From Trinickia acidisoli (lineage in GTDB: Bacteria > Pseudomonadota > Gammaproteobacteria > Burkholderiales > Burkholderiaceae): a stretch of DNA of 64,000 nt. Shown here one piece after another: positions 57,701 through 64,000 of the stretch. Position numbers and translations under genes: made by a program. The notes below the pieces were generated by a model. The model saw only the letters and a program-made list of their open reading frames with translations, did not search any database and was not told the DNA's origin. The DNA lies in contig NZ_JAFLRG010000002.1 of NCBI RefSeq assembly GCF_017315725.1, positions 1,736,001 through 1,800,000 of the forward strand, written 5' to 3'. Each line of letters begins with the position of its first letter. Position 1 is the stretch's first letter.

Positions 57701-58919
57701 GATGAGAGCGTCGGTTACCGACACCATTCGTGCAATGGCGGCCGGGAAAACGGACATCACGGCCGACGATGCCGACGTCGTGGCCTACAAGCGCGAGATA
57801 GCAGGCTACGCGCTCAAATTCATATGGCGGGCGTCAGTTCCGAACGACACCGGCCTCGGTCGCTTCGACCCGGACATCATCCGCATGTACGGCACGAGCA
57901 AGTCGCCGACCGACCGCATGATTGCATCGGAACTGTTGCTGGCCTATGCAATCGGTACGGGAAACGATCCTACGGATGCGATTCCGCCGTCATTGTTGAA
58001 TTCTCATTGGCCCTATCACGAGTGCGACATCCTTGATCTTCAGTATGTCGTTGCGCGTGACAAGCAGGCCCTTCCGACGGACGCAAACGTGTCTAACGCA
58101 CTACGGGAGCGTGCACGCGAGCACCTGGGGGTGGATGCCAAACGGCGCACGCTCCTTCAGCAGCCGCTCGTCATAAACACACCCGCGTTGAATTGCCTGC
58201 TTCGGGATAACGCGTATCAAGCGCAATTGAACGGGGCGGAAAATGAGTTGGAGCAGGCACTCGAGGCATTGCGCCCGATCTTGACGGACCGCTGGTCGAG
58301 TGAACGCGATGTCGCGAAAGACATCGTGCGTGTCCTGCTGTCCCACCCGCTCTGGAACGTCACCGAAGCGGTGACCACGACGCTCTCCGACATCGTCGCC
58401 TCGCATGGGGACAACCGTGCCCTGGTCGAAGAACTGCGCCGTGACAACGCTTGGCGAGTTCGATACGGGGCGGTCGATGTGAGCTTCAACATCGGCCACG
58501 TCGACGGCTTCGAGACATTCGAGGAAACCTTGCTCGACCTCAATGCGAGAGCGGAAGACGATCCGAGGAAAGAAAAGAATTGGCGGGTACTGGGTTTGTG
58601 TGCCGACAATTTTTTCGGCTGGATTCGTGATGGCGCGGGAAGCGACACGGATCGCAAAGCCATTCTCGAGCGTCGTGAAATCCAATCCGTGGTCCAGGGG
58701 TGGGTCAGGACGGCCGAGGATTCGTGGCTGCTCGAGTACGTGTATTTACTGTTCAAGTACTTGAACACCATGCGACTGCCGTTCGATGCAATGCTGCCCA
58801 GCCCGGAACGATGGTCGCCGTACCTTGCAGGGCCGATTCCGTTCTATCAATGCGGTCATGCCGAGTTCCTCGATCGCATTGAAGACAACCGCATGCGGGA
58901 ACTCTATGACGTAGTTTGA
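54780..58919 (+). CDS. Giant membrane-anchored STAND/NACHT-like NTPase
   Basis: 1379 residues. Two predicted membrane helices at about 22-44 and 67-88 are followed by a helical region of about 200 residues. The STAND hallmark FTGREW is at 312-317, Walker A APSGWGKT at 340-347 and Walker B LLLDAVDE at 461-468, which resembles NACHT domains. The rest, about 700 residues, is helical and HEAT/TPR-like and probably senses a ligand. No standard effector (nuclease, TIR, protease) is visible; the membrane segment could be the effector. The ATG overlaps the amine oxidase stop. Bacterial STAND proteins commonly act in anti-phage defence; that role is inferred here. Confidence 0.75.
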   Translation: MLASQETASIDSSESTIDWSRWSLAVAVALLIYWLLYKIGAVIGLPVSDLLLRKGSFDSLKARGGLVPLMLIVIALWPFVKLIDYALTKHIDFLLFSPKSSILHRLKKPANAMLWLELIQSDLQADCKELQAWALLDSDKKYWGRFWHHRKQDDEAFLSREVSGEGERDREALGWALAHYLETYEQTLAPDASSSIVSRIERGFQSFAVRFRTACLTRSLSARRLPWDVGSIGHGRDHTSVKRIAKWRPRRPTLLLLHAQDEDFHTRIKSALEDESDSYLYPVRLLVLIKGKFPDALLSMRRQTGAVTYKEFTGREWFTRQIDTRVKACGRGGGVVILQAPSGWGKTALALSWLESTRNWLRIQMEHGCRDWNAAIEKPDVYRPLLLDGWTFARASRSRSLDPSGFTSDVNVVINQLDACTRSRLDMVHHAARRESAFDTLQELLRACGERGLHRGEPVVLLLDAVDEIDFSSAPKIDDIDSLLPRKWPDGVVLLMTTRTPEGADSSRSWRRTQDRQVQHLNVELDEPDENGKRHAHDSCETKKAGDNEEFQREARKANEEDIKHYIDLRFAELERSYGEALSDARVKEALWIASEGYFIVACGLLNESGDGSDAERRANLLKALRQNYVNPYKNLPRGPAEYFDVQINDKEVCLAGRFENRGLTNGPDAVNPKPFAPALLAMLVTRKGSLRASDFLAILCAMREACEAPGSHAREAWRKLWEMSPERGPHEQPFRQGLLALRGLFYGSARDNERETAAEVPEDADHDLDFKLSFSHRWVLATANRRTENLHRRAEIREIWAALCAHQLSRHSDGRTPDPVAKYVDAYGIDHLLEAEYLAEALTLRSRLSRRWAANEYKQASSRGSDEDKTYPNLAVFSKKIAQAIEFATAHADTGNRYAEALASIAPDNLVELLNSKIYLTGLYTAVLQALLTYHALTWSQWDACATALIGSSDIVFRHDFGEAYAAVWERPGMRASVTDTIRAMAAGKTDITADDADVVAYKREIAGYALKFIWRASVPNDTGLGRFDPDIIRMYGTSKSPTDRMIASELLLAYAIGTGNDPTDAIPPSLLNSHWPYHECDILDLQYVVARDKQALPTDANVSNALRERAREHLGVDAKRRTLLQQPLVINTPALNCLLRDNAYQAQLNGAENELEQALEALRPILTDRWSSERDVAKDIVRVLLSHPLWNVTEAVTTTLSDIVASHGDNRALVEELRRDNAWRVRYGAVDVSFNIGHVDGFETFEETLLDLNARAEDDPRKEKNWRVLGLCADNFFGWIRDGAGSDTDRKAILERREIQSVVQGWVRTAEDSWLLEYVYLLFKYLNTMRLPFDAMLPSPERWSPYLAGPIPFYQCGHAEFLDRIEDNRMRELYDVV

Positions 58920-58966
58920 GTTCGCGTTGCGTGAGTCCTGTGGTTCAAGCGCCGGCCATCCACCTC

Positions 58967-59866
58967 TCACTTTGTATCCGCCCACTCACGAACCGCAGCA
59001 GCAAAGAGTCGCAGTGCCGTTGGCGGATGGCGATTGGCGGGGTAATAGAGACAGAGCCCCGGAAACGATGGGCTCCAGTCGGCAAGCAAAGGGACCAGGC
59101 GCCCCGACAGCACGTGCTCTGCCGCAAGATAGTCGGGAACCCAAGCGATACCGATCCCATTGAGCGCCGCCTCGATCATGAGATTGAGATTGCCGAGCGT
59201 CATCGGACCATCGACGTCGATGCTCGCGCTCTTTCCACGACGTTCGAGATCCCAGCGATACAGCGCGCCGCTCTCGAAACGAAATCGGATGCATCGATGT
59301 TGCGCAAGATCATGCGGCGCCCGCGGTGCGGGATGCTGCCGCAAATAGTCGGGCGATGCCACGGCGACGAAGCGCATATCGTCGCCGAAACGCACGGCAA
59401 TCATGTCGCGCGGAACGTCTTGCAGTACGCGAATGCCGGCATCGAATCCGTCCGCAACGATATCGACCAACCGTGTGTCGACGACGATTTCGACGTGAAT
59501 GTCCGGATATCGCGTCAGAAAGCTCGGCAAGACATTACGCACGAGTAGCTTCCCTGAGGACTCCGACGCGCTGATGCGAATCACCCCCGACGGACGATCG
59601 CGTGTGGAGGCCGCTTCACTCACGGCGTCTTGCAGGTCGGCGATGGCAGGGCCGACACGCTGCAGCAACCGCTCTCCTGCCTCAGTGAGCGCAACGGAGC
59701 GGGTCGTACGATTGAACAAACGTACCCCGAGACGCGCCTCGAACGCGCGCATCGTATGACTGAGCGCCGACGGCGACACGCCCAAATTACGCGCGGCCGT
59801 ACTGAAGCTGCGCTGATGAGCGATCTCGACGAATACCGTCAACTCGGACAGCCCTGCTTTTTGCAT
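58967..59866 (-). CDS. LysR family transcriptional regulator
   Basis: 299 residues from the ATG at 59866 (MQKAGLSELTVFVEIAHQRS, then LGVSPSALSHTMRAFEARLG). The substrate domain follows (DRPSGVIRISASESSGKLLV). It is divergent from the first aldo/keto reductase, with an intergenic of about 110 bp holding a TTGAATTCAA palindrome (59910-59919). It probably controls those reductases. It converges with the NTPase gene. Confidence 0.92.
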   Translation of the reverse strand: MQKAGLSELTVFVEIAHQRSFSTAARNLGVSPSALSHTMRAFEARLGVRLFNRTTRSVALTEAGERLLQRVGPAIADLQDAVSEAASTRDRPSGVIRISASESSGKLLVRNVLPSFLTRYPDIHVEIVVDTRLVDIVADGFDAGIRVLQDVPRDMIAVRFGDDMRFVAVASPDYLRQHPAPRAPHDLAQHRCIRFRFESGALYRWDLERRGKSASIDVDGPMTLGNLNLMIEAALNGIGIAWVPDYLAAEHVLSGRLVPLLADWSPSFPGLCLYYPANRHPPTALRLFAAAVREWADTK

Positions 59867-59977
59867 AGTTGAGAAATGTTCATAGGCCCATGAAATTGTA
59901 GACCGATTGTTGAATTCAATACATGAGCATAAGCTCGACGCTTCACATGCCACATGGCGATCGAAGGAGATAGCGCA

Positions 59978-60961
59978 ATGCAAAAACGTAAGCTTGGTCA
60001 CGGTGGGCTCGAGGTGTCGGCTATCGGTCTCGGTTGCATGGGCCTCAGTTTTGGCTACGGCCCGGCCGTCGAGAGAGCAGATGGCATTGCACTCATTCGA
60101 TCGGCGTTCGAAGCGGGCGTCACGCTCATCGATACGGCCGAGTGCTACGGGCCGTTCGTCAACGAGGAACTAGTGGGCGAGGCAGTCGCTCCGTTTCGCG
60201 ATCACATCGTCATTGCGACGAAATTCGGGTTTCAAGACGGCGATTCAAAGAACCCGGTAGACAGCCGTCCCGAACACATCCGCGCGGTCGCGGAGGCGTC
60301 CTTGAAGCGACTCAAGACTGATCGCATCGATCTGTTCTACCAGCATCGCGTCGATCCGAATGTTCCGATCGAAGACGTGGCGGGAACCGTGAAAGACCTC
60401 ATCAAGGAAGGCAAGGTCAAGCACTTCGGCTTGTCGGAGGCCAGCGCTCGAACGATACGTCGTGCGCATGCGGTACAACCGGTCGCCGCGCTGCAAAGTG
60501 AATACTCGATGTGGTGGCGCGAACCGGAGCAGTCCGTGCTCCCGACGCTCGAAGAGCTCGGCATCGGCTTCGTTCCTTTCAGTCCATTGGGCAAGGGCTT
60601 CCTGACCGGCGCAATCGACGCGAGCACCGAGTTCGCTTCGAACGACTTTCGTAACGTCGTGCCTCGCTTCTCCGAAGAGAATCGCAAAGCGAATGCGGCG
60701 CTCGTCGACGTGCTCGGACAAATCGCGGCCGCAAAAGGTGTCACGCGCGCGCAGATCGCACTTGCCTGGTTGCTCGCGCAAAAGCCGTGGATCGTGCCGA
60801 TACCGGGCACCACGAAGCTGCATCGATTGAAAGAGAACGTGGGGGCCGCAGCCGTAGCGCTATCGTCGGACGAACTGTCGGCAATCGAATCGGCGTTGCG
60901 CGAGATTCGAATCGTCGGAGAACGCTACCCGGCTCACATCCAGCAACGCGTTGACCGATAA
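59978..60961 (+). CDS. Aldo/keto reductase (first of a pair)
   Basis: 327 residues from ATG 59978, with a GGAG ribosome site 8 bases upstream. Catalytic Asp/Tyr in LIDTAECYGPFVNEELVGEA, Lys in IVIATKFGFQDG, NADPH-binding IVPIPGTTKLHRLKENVGAA. Similar to the broad AKR group acting on aldehydes and quinones. Followed by a second AKR 30 bp downstream and preceded by a divergent LysR gene. Confidence 0.92.
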   Translation: MQKRKLGHGGLEVSAIGLGCMGLSFGYGPAVERADGIALIRSAFEAGVTLIDTAECYGPFVNEELVGEAVAPFRDHIVIATKFGFQDGDSKNPVDSRPEHIRAVAEASLKRLKTDRIDLFYQHRVDPNVPIEDVAGTVKDLIKEGKVKHFGLSEASARTIRRAHAVQPVAALQSEYSMWWREPEQSVLPTLEELGIGFVPFSPLGKGFLTGAIDASTEFASNDFRNVVPRFSEENRKANAALVDVLGQIAAAKGVTRAQIALAWLLAQKPWIVPIPGTTKLHRLKENVGAAAVALSSDELSAIESALREIRIVGERYPAHIQQRVDR

Positions 60962-60991
60962 CGCAGCGCAATCGACAGACAGGAAATCGAT

Positions 60992-61843
60992 ATGCAACAA
61001 GTCACGCTCAATAACGGCGTCGAGATGCCTATCCTCGGCTTCGGCGTTTTTCAGATACGCGACCACGACGAATGCGAACGCTGCGTGATCGACGCCATCA
61101 ACGCCGGCTACCGCCACATCGACACGGCCGCGTCTTACATGAACGAAGAGTCGGTCGGCAAAGGCCTCCGCGGGAGCGGTGTTGCAAGGGACGAACTCTT
61201 CGTTACGACGAAGCTCTGGGTGCAGGACGCCGGCTACGAGCGCACCCAGCACGCTATCGATCAGTCGCTGCGCCGGCTGCAACTCGACTATGTCGATCTC
61301 TATCTGATCCACCAGCCCTACAACGATGTACACGGTTCATGGCGAGCGATGGAAGACGCACTTCGCCTGGGCAAGGTTCGCGCGATTGGCGTGAGTAACT
61401 TCCACCCCGATCGCCTAATGGACATCAAGGCGTTCAATGAAATTGCACCGGCCGTCAATCAGGTCGAAGTCAACCCGTTCCATCAACAAGCCGAAAACGC
61501 GAACTTTATGAAGGACATCGGCGTGCAGGCCGTGGCGTGGGCGCCGTTTGCCGAGGGTAAGAACAATCTCTTTCATCACGATGTCCTGGTGCAAATCGCC
61601 GAGAAGCACGGGAAGTCCGTCGGCCAGGTTGTTCTGCGCTGGCTGATTCAGCGAGGGATCGTCGCCTTGGCGAAGTCGGTGCGCAAGGAAAGAATGACGG
61701 AAAACCTCGACGTGTTCGACTTCCAACTCGACGAGTCTGATTTCGCGCAGATCGCCGGGCTCGACACCGGGGAAAGCAGCTTCTTCTCGCATCGAGATCC
61801 AGCGATCGTCAAGTGGATGAGCGAAAGAAAGCTGGGGGTATAG
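60992..61843 (+). CDS. Aldo/keto reductase (2,5-diketogluconate reductase-like)
   Basis: 283 residues. The start MQQVTLNNGVEMPILGFGVF and HIDTAASYMNEESVGKGLRG, with LFVTTKLWVQDAGYERTQHA, place it near 2,5-diketogluconate reductase and related small AKRs. It is co-directional with the previous AKR and probably co-transcribed. Substrate unknown. Confidence 0.93.
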   Translation: MQQVTLNNGVEMPILGFGVFQIRDHDECERCVIDAINAGYRHIDTAASYMNEESVGKGLRGSGVARDELFVTTKLWVQDAGYERTQHAIDQSLRRLQLDYVDLYLIHQPYNDVHGSWRAMEDALRLGKVRAIGVSNFHPDRLMDIKAFNEIAPAVNQVEVNPFHQQAENANFMKDIGVQAVAWAPFAEGKNNLFHHDVLVQIAEKHGKSVGQVVLRWLIQRGIVALAKSVRKERMTENLDVFDFQLDESDFAQIAGLDTGESSFFSHRDPAIVKWMSERKLGV

Positions 61844-61927
61844 CACCTTCGAACAACGCGCGCACTCGCCGTCGATGGAGTAATCGGACAAACTGACTCA
61901 GAATCTGAAAACGAGCCGAGCCACGAT

Positions 61928-62122
61928 TCATTCCCTTTTTGCCTCCGGTTGCCGGGGCTTCTGCTGCTTCGGGTCGGATCCGCGTCGCGTCGGCGCCCTC
62001 GTACATGCGTCCGGGGGCGTTTCATAGGGCACGTCGTTGCAACAGCACGCATAAACCGGAAACCCATACGCGTTCGTGCCGATGATAGTCGTTGGCCCGT
62101 GCAGCGGGCAGACCGCTTTCAT
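61928..62122 (-). CDS. Small Cys-rich protein, 64 aa
   Basis: AGGAGG lies 6 bases before the ATG at 62122, strong evidence of translation. The sequence begins MKAVCPLHGPTTIIGTNAYG and has a CCC triplet at about 26-28 (YACCCNDVP), then a basic Pro-rich tail ending KPRQPEAKRE. The CPLH and CCC groups could bind a metal. No signal peptide. No family recognised. It is downstream of the minus-strand dehydratase/nitrilase run, 171 bp after it. Confidence 0.7.
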   Translation of the reverse strand: MKAVCPLHGPTTIIGTNAYGFPVYACCCNDVPYETPPDACTRAPTRRGSDPKQQKPRQPEAKRE

Positions 62123-62293
62123 GGATGCCTCCTGAAACTCATTGGCGAGCGGATTCTATCGTACACGCGGCTCGCCCCTTCGGCATGCGAAAGATGCTTG
62201 CAGCAGCGGGCGATTGGAATCGGCCTATCCAGGCCGATCGCTTCCCACCCATCGTCAGTAGGAAGCGCCCGCGCCGGAGTGCTTACGCGAAAG

Positions 62294-63232
62294 TCAGTTC
62301 CGATTCGCTCCGATCGTGCGCGGATCAGCGTTCCCACCACAAATGACGACAACGACGCTTTCTCCAGGTTTGCGCTGATATGCCCCGGAAGCCAGCGCCG
62401 CGAAAGCGACTGCACCTCCCGGTTCCGCAACGATCCTAAACTGCTCCCACAAAGAGATTTGGGCATCGCGAATCTGTTGGTCCGATATGAGCACCGATTC
62501 GCTGACGCGTTGCTGCAAGATCTCGAACGTGATATCGCCTATGCGCCGACACCCGAGAGAGTCAGCAGCAAGCCCCCCGGTTTCCACATCGACAGGATGC
62601 CCGACGGACAGCGCGTTCGCGAGCGTTGGACACAACGCCGGCTCGACCGACACGATCTTGACGCGCGAGTCGAAATACGCGGCTATCCCCGCAGCAAACC
62701 CTCCACCGCCCACAGCAAGCAGGACGGTATCGATTTTTTCGATTTGCTGCTCCAGTTCCATCGCGATCGTGCCTTGACCGGCAACCGTCAGCGGATGATC
62801 GAATGCGGGCACTTGCATTGCACCGGATTCGGCCGCCCGTGCCTCACTCGCAGCAAGTGCCTCTGCATAGGTATCACCAGCGACGACGGTTTTCGCTCCC
62901 AAGCTGTCCAGCAGCGCGCGTTTGAGCGGCGTTGCGAGACTGGGCACGTATATCTCCGCTTTTACGCCGAGCGTGCGCGCAGCATGCGCCACGGCGATGC
63001 CGTGGTTACCGCCGGAGGCGGCGATCACCCCTGCCTCCGGAAGCGGTTCGCCCAGTAGCCGGTTGAAAGCCCCGCGCGGCTTGAAAGAACCGGTCACTTG
63101 CAGCGACTCGATCTTCAGGTAGGTGTTGCCTGGAACGCCGAACGCCTGCGAGTCGACCCGCAGGATTGGCGTGACTCTTACATAGGGTGAGATTCGGCGA
63201 GCTGCGCTGAGGATATCGTCACGCGTGATCAT
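62294..63232 (-). CDS. Threonine/serine dehydratase-like PLP enzyme
   Basis: 312 residues of the fold-type II PLP family. The Schiff-base lysine is K51 in LQVTGSFKPRGAFNRLL; the phosphate loop is AVGGGGFAAGIAAYF; SGGNHGIAVAHAARTLG is the substrate region. Shorter than biosynthetic IlvA and lacking the regulatory ACT domain, so probably catabolic: threonine or serine deamination, or a related racemase. Its ATG overlaps the nitrilase stop by 14 bases, so the two are coupled. The chemistry linking the two enzymes is not obvious. Confidence 0.88.
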   Translation of the reverse strand: MITRDDILSAARRISPYVRVTPILRVDSQAFGVPGNTYLKIESLQVTGSFKPRGAFNRLLGEPLPEAGVIAASGGNHGIAVAHAARTLGVKAEIYVPSLATPLKRALLDSLGAKTVVAGDTYAEALAASEARAAESGAMQVPAFDHPLTVAGQGTIAMELEQQIEKIDTVLLAVGGGGFAAGIAAYFDSRVKIVSVEPALCPTLANALSVGHPVDVETGGLAADSLGCRRIGDITFEILQQRVSESVLISDQQIRDAQISLWEQFRIVAEPGGAVAFAALASGAYQRKPGESVVVVICGGNADPRTIGANRN

Positions 63233-64000
63233 GCTGTTCTGCCTCCTGAGTCATGCGAAACGCCGAATTTGCAGAGCTCGTGACGGATTGCCGTGCTCGC
63301 TCATCGACCGAAAGATTGAAAATATCGGGACGTGCATAGTGCCCCGTCACATCGAGATCAAACTTTCCTCGTATGACGTCGTGCAAATCCACTTCAGCGG
63401 TCAAGATCGCTTCTTCGTTAAAAACGGGCCCAGCGATGAGTTCGCCGAATGGATTGACGATGCAACTGCCGCCTGCCTGCAGGACCATCTCGGGATCGTC
63501 ACCGAGCTCGCAGGGATACGCATCGTCGAAATCACCGCACCTCAGAAATTGATTGCATGAGAGCACGTAACACCTTCCTTCAACAGCGATGTGCTGCATG
63601 GACGCGATCCAACTCGGCCTGGGGTCCGCCGTTGGCGCGCAATAGATTTGAATACCCTTCGCGTACATTGCCGCTCGCATGAGAGGCATGTAGTTTTCCC
63701 AACAAATGACTGCGCCCACGTTGCCAATGGGTGTCTGAAAGACTGGCATGGTCGACCCGTCACCGAACCCCCAAATCATGCGTTCGGCGCCGGTAGGCAT
63801 GAGCTTTCGGTGCTTACCGAGAAACGTGCCGGACGGATCAAAAAACAGCACGCAGCAGTACAAGGTGCCACCGTCTCGTTCGATGACACCGATCACGAGA
63901 TAAACCGAACGTTTCCGCGCGATCTCTGAAAGTGCGGTGACAGCCGGGCCGGGGACGTCGATTGCCGCTTCCCAATACCTGCGCCAGGCGTCTCGTCCCT
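63219..64000 (-). CDS. Nitrilase (5' end outside window)
   Basis: The frame is open to base 64000, so the N-terminus is missing; 260 codons remain. Catalytic Lys is in GKHRKLMPTGAERM and the nucleophile Cys in VGAVICWENYMPLM; SMQHIAVEGRCYVLS follows. This pattern, with IGVIERDGGTLYCCVLFFDP, is a true nitrilase (nitrile to carboxylic acid) rather than an amidase. The upstream catalytic Glu lies beyond the window edge. The 3' end overlaps the dehydratase gene. Confidence 0.88.
   Translation of the reverse strand, partial: GRDAWRRYWEAAIDVPGPAVTALSEIARKRSVYLVIGVIERDGGTLYCCVLFFDPSGTFLGKHRKLMPTGAERMIWGFGDGSTMPVFQTPIGNVGAVICWENYMPLMRAAMYAKGIQIYCAPTADPRPSWIASMQHIAVEGRCYVLSCNQFLRCGDFDDAYPCELGDDPEMVLQAGGSCIVNPFGELIAGPVFNEEAILTAEVDLHDVIRGKFDLDVTGHYARPDIFNLSVDERARQSVTSSANSAFRMTQEAEQHDHA

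Overview
The window is high-GC, gene-dense DNA from a Burkholderiaceae beta-proteobacterium (Burkholderia / Paraburkholderia / Trinickia type). The assignment rests on gene order and protein types: the run leuC-leuD-leuB / asd / fimV-truA-trpF-trpB-DNA methyltransferase-trpA-accD-folC-dedD-cvpA-purF / metZ, followed by sdhCDAB-sdhE-gltA divergent from mdh, is the arrangement I know from the second chromosome of Burkholderia species. The species cannot be named from sequence alone. I see no rRNA, tRNA or CRISPR array.

Layout. 1-2122: the end of a short histidine kinase gene cut by the window edge, an FKBP-type isomerase and an AraC regulator. 2126-22362, almost all on the minus strand: methionine (metZ), purine (purF), folate (folC), fatty acid (accD), tryptophan (trpF, trpB, trpA) and leucine (leuCDB) synthesis, with asd, truA and fimV. 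metZ has a SAM-II-type riboswitch followed by an intrinsic terminator. A D-D-35-E transposon sits between asd and leuB, and an orphan DNA methyltransferase lies between trpB and trpA. 22600-28863: aldo/keto reductase with a divergent LysR regulator, an unrecognised protein, a GntR regulator overlapping a dicarboxylate-type symporter, an acetyltransferase and a HTH-like protein.

29165-43788 is a central-carbon block: gltA, sdhE and sdhBADC on the minus strand; a GntR/UTRA regulator divergent from mdh across a perfect 20-bp palindrome; then a CitE-like lyase, a 48-residue protein, prpC, a secreted protein resembling MliC lysozyme inhibitors, prpD and acnA. Together these supply most of the oxidative TCA cycle and the first steps of the methylcitrate cycle; no prpB is present.

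43950-64000 is more accessory. A plus-strand run encodes a TelA-like protein, an unknown, two YbjQ-like proteins and a Rieske oxygenase. Then come a DUF4148 protein, an SGNH esterase lipoprotein, a membrane acyltransferase, a lipocalin-like protein and a LysR regulator. Next is the least explained locus: a flavin amine oxidase overlapping by 7 nt a 1379-residue membrane-anchored STAND-type NTPase. This pair is the best candidate here for an undescribed system. The window ends with a LysR regulator, two aldo/keto reductases, a Cys-rich small protein, a threonine-dehydratase-like enzyme and a nitrilase cut by the right edge.
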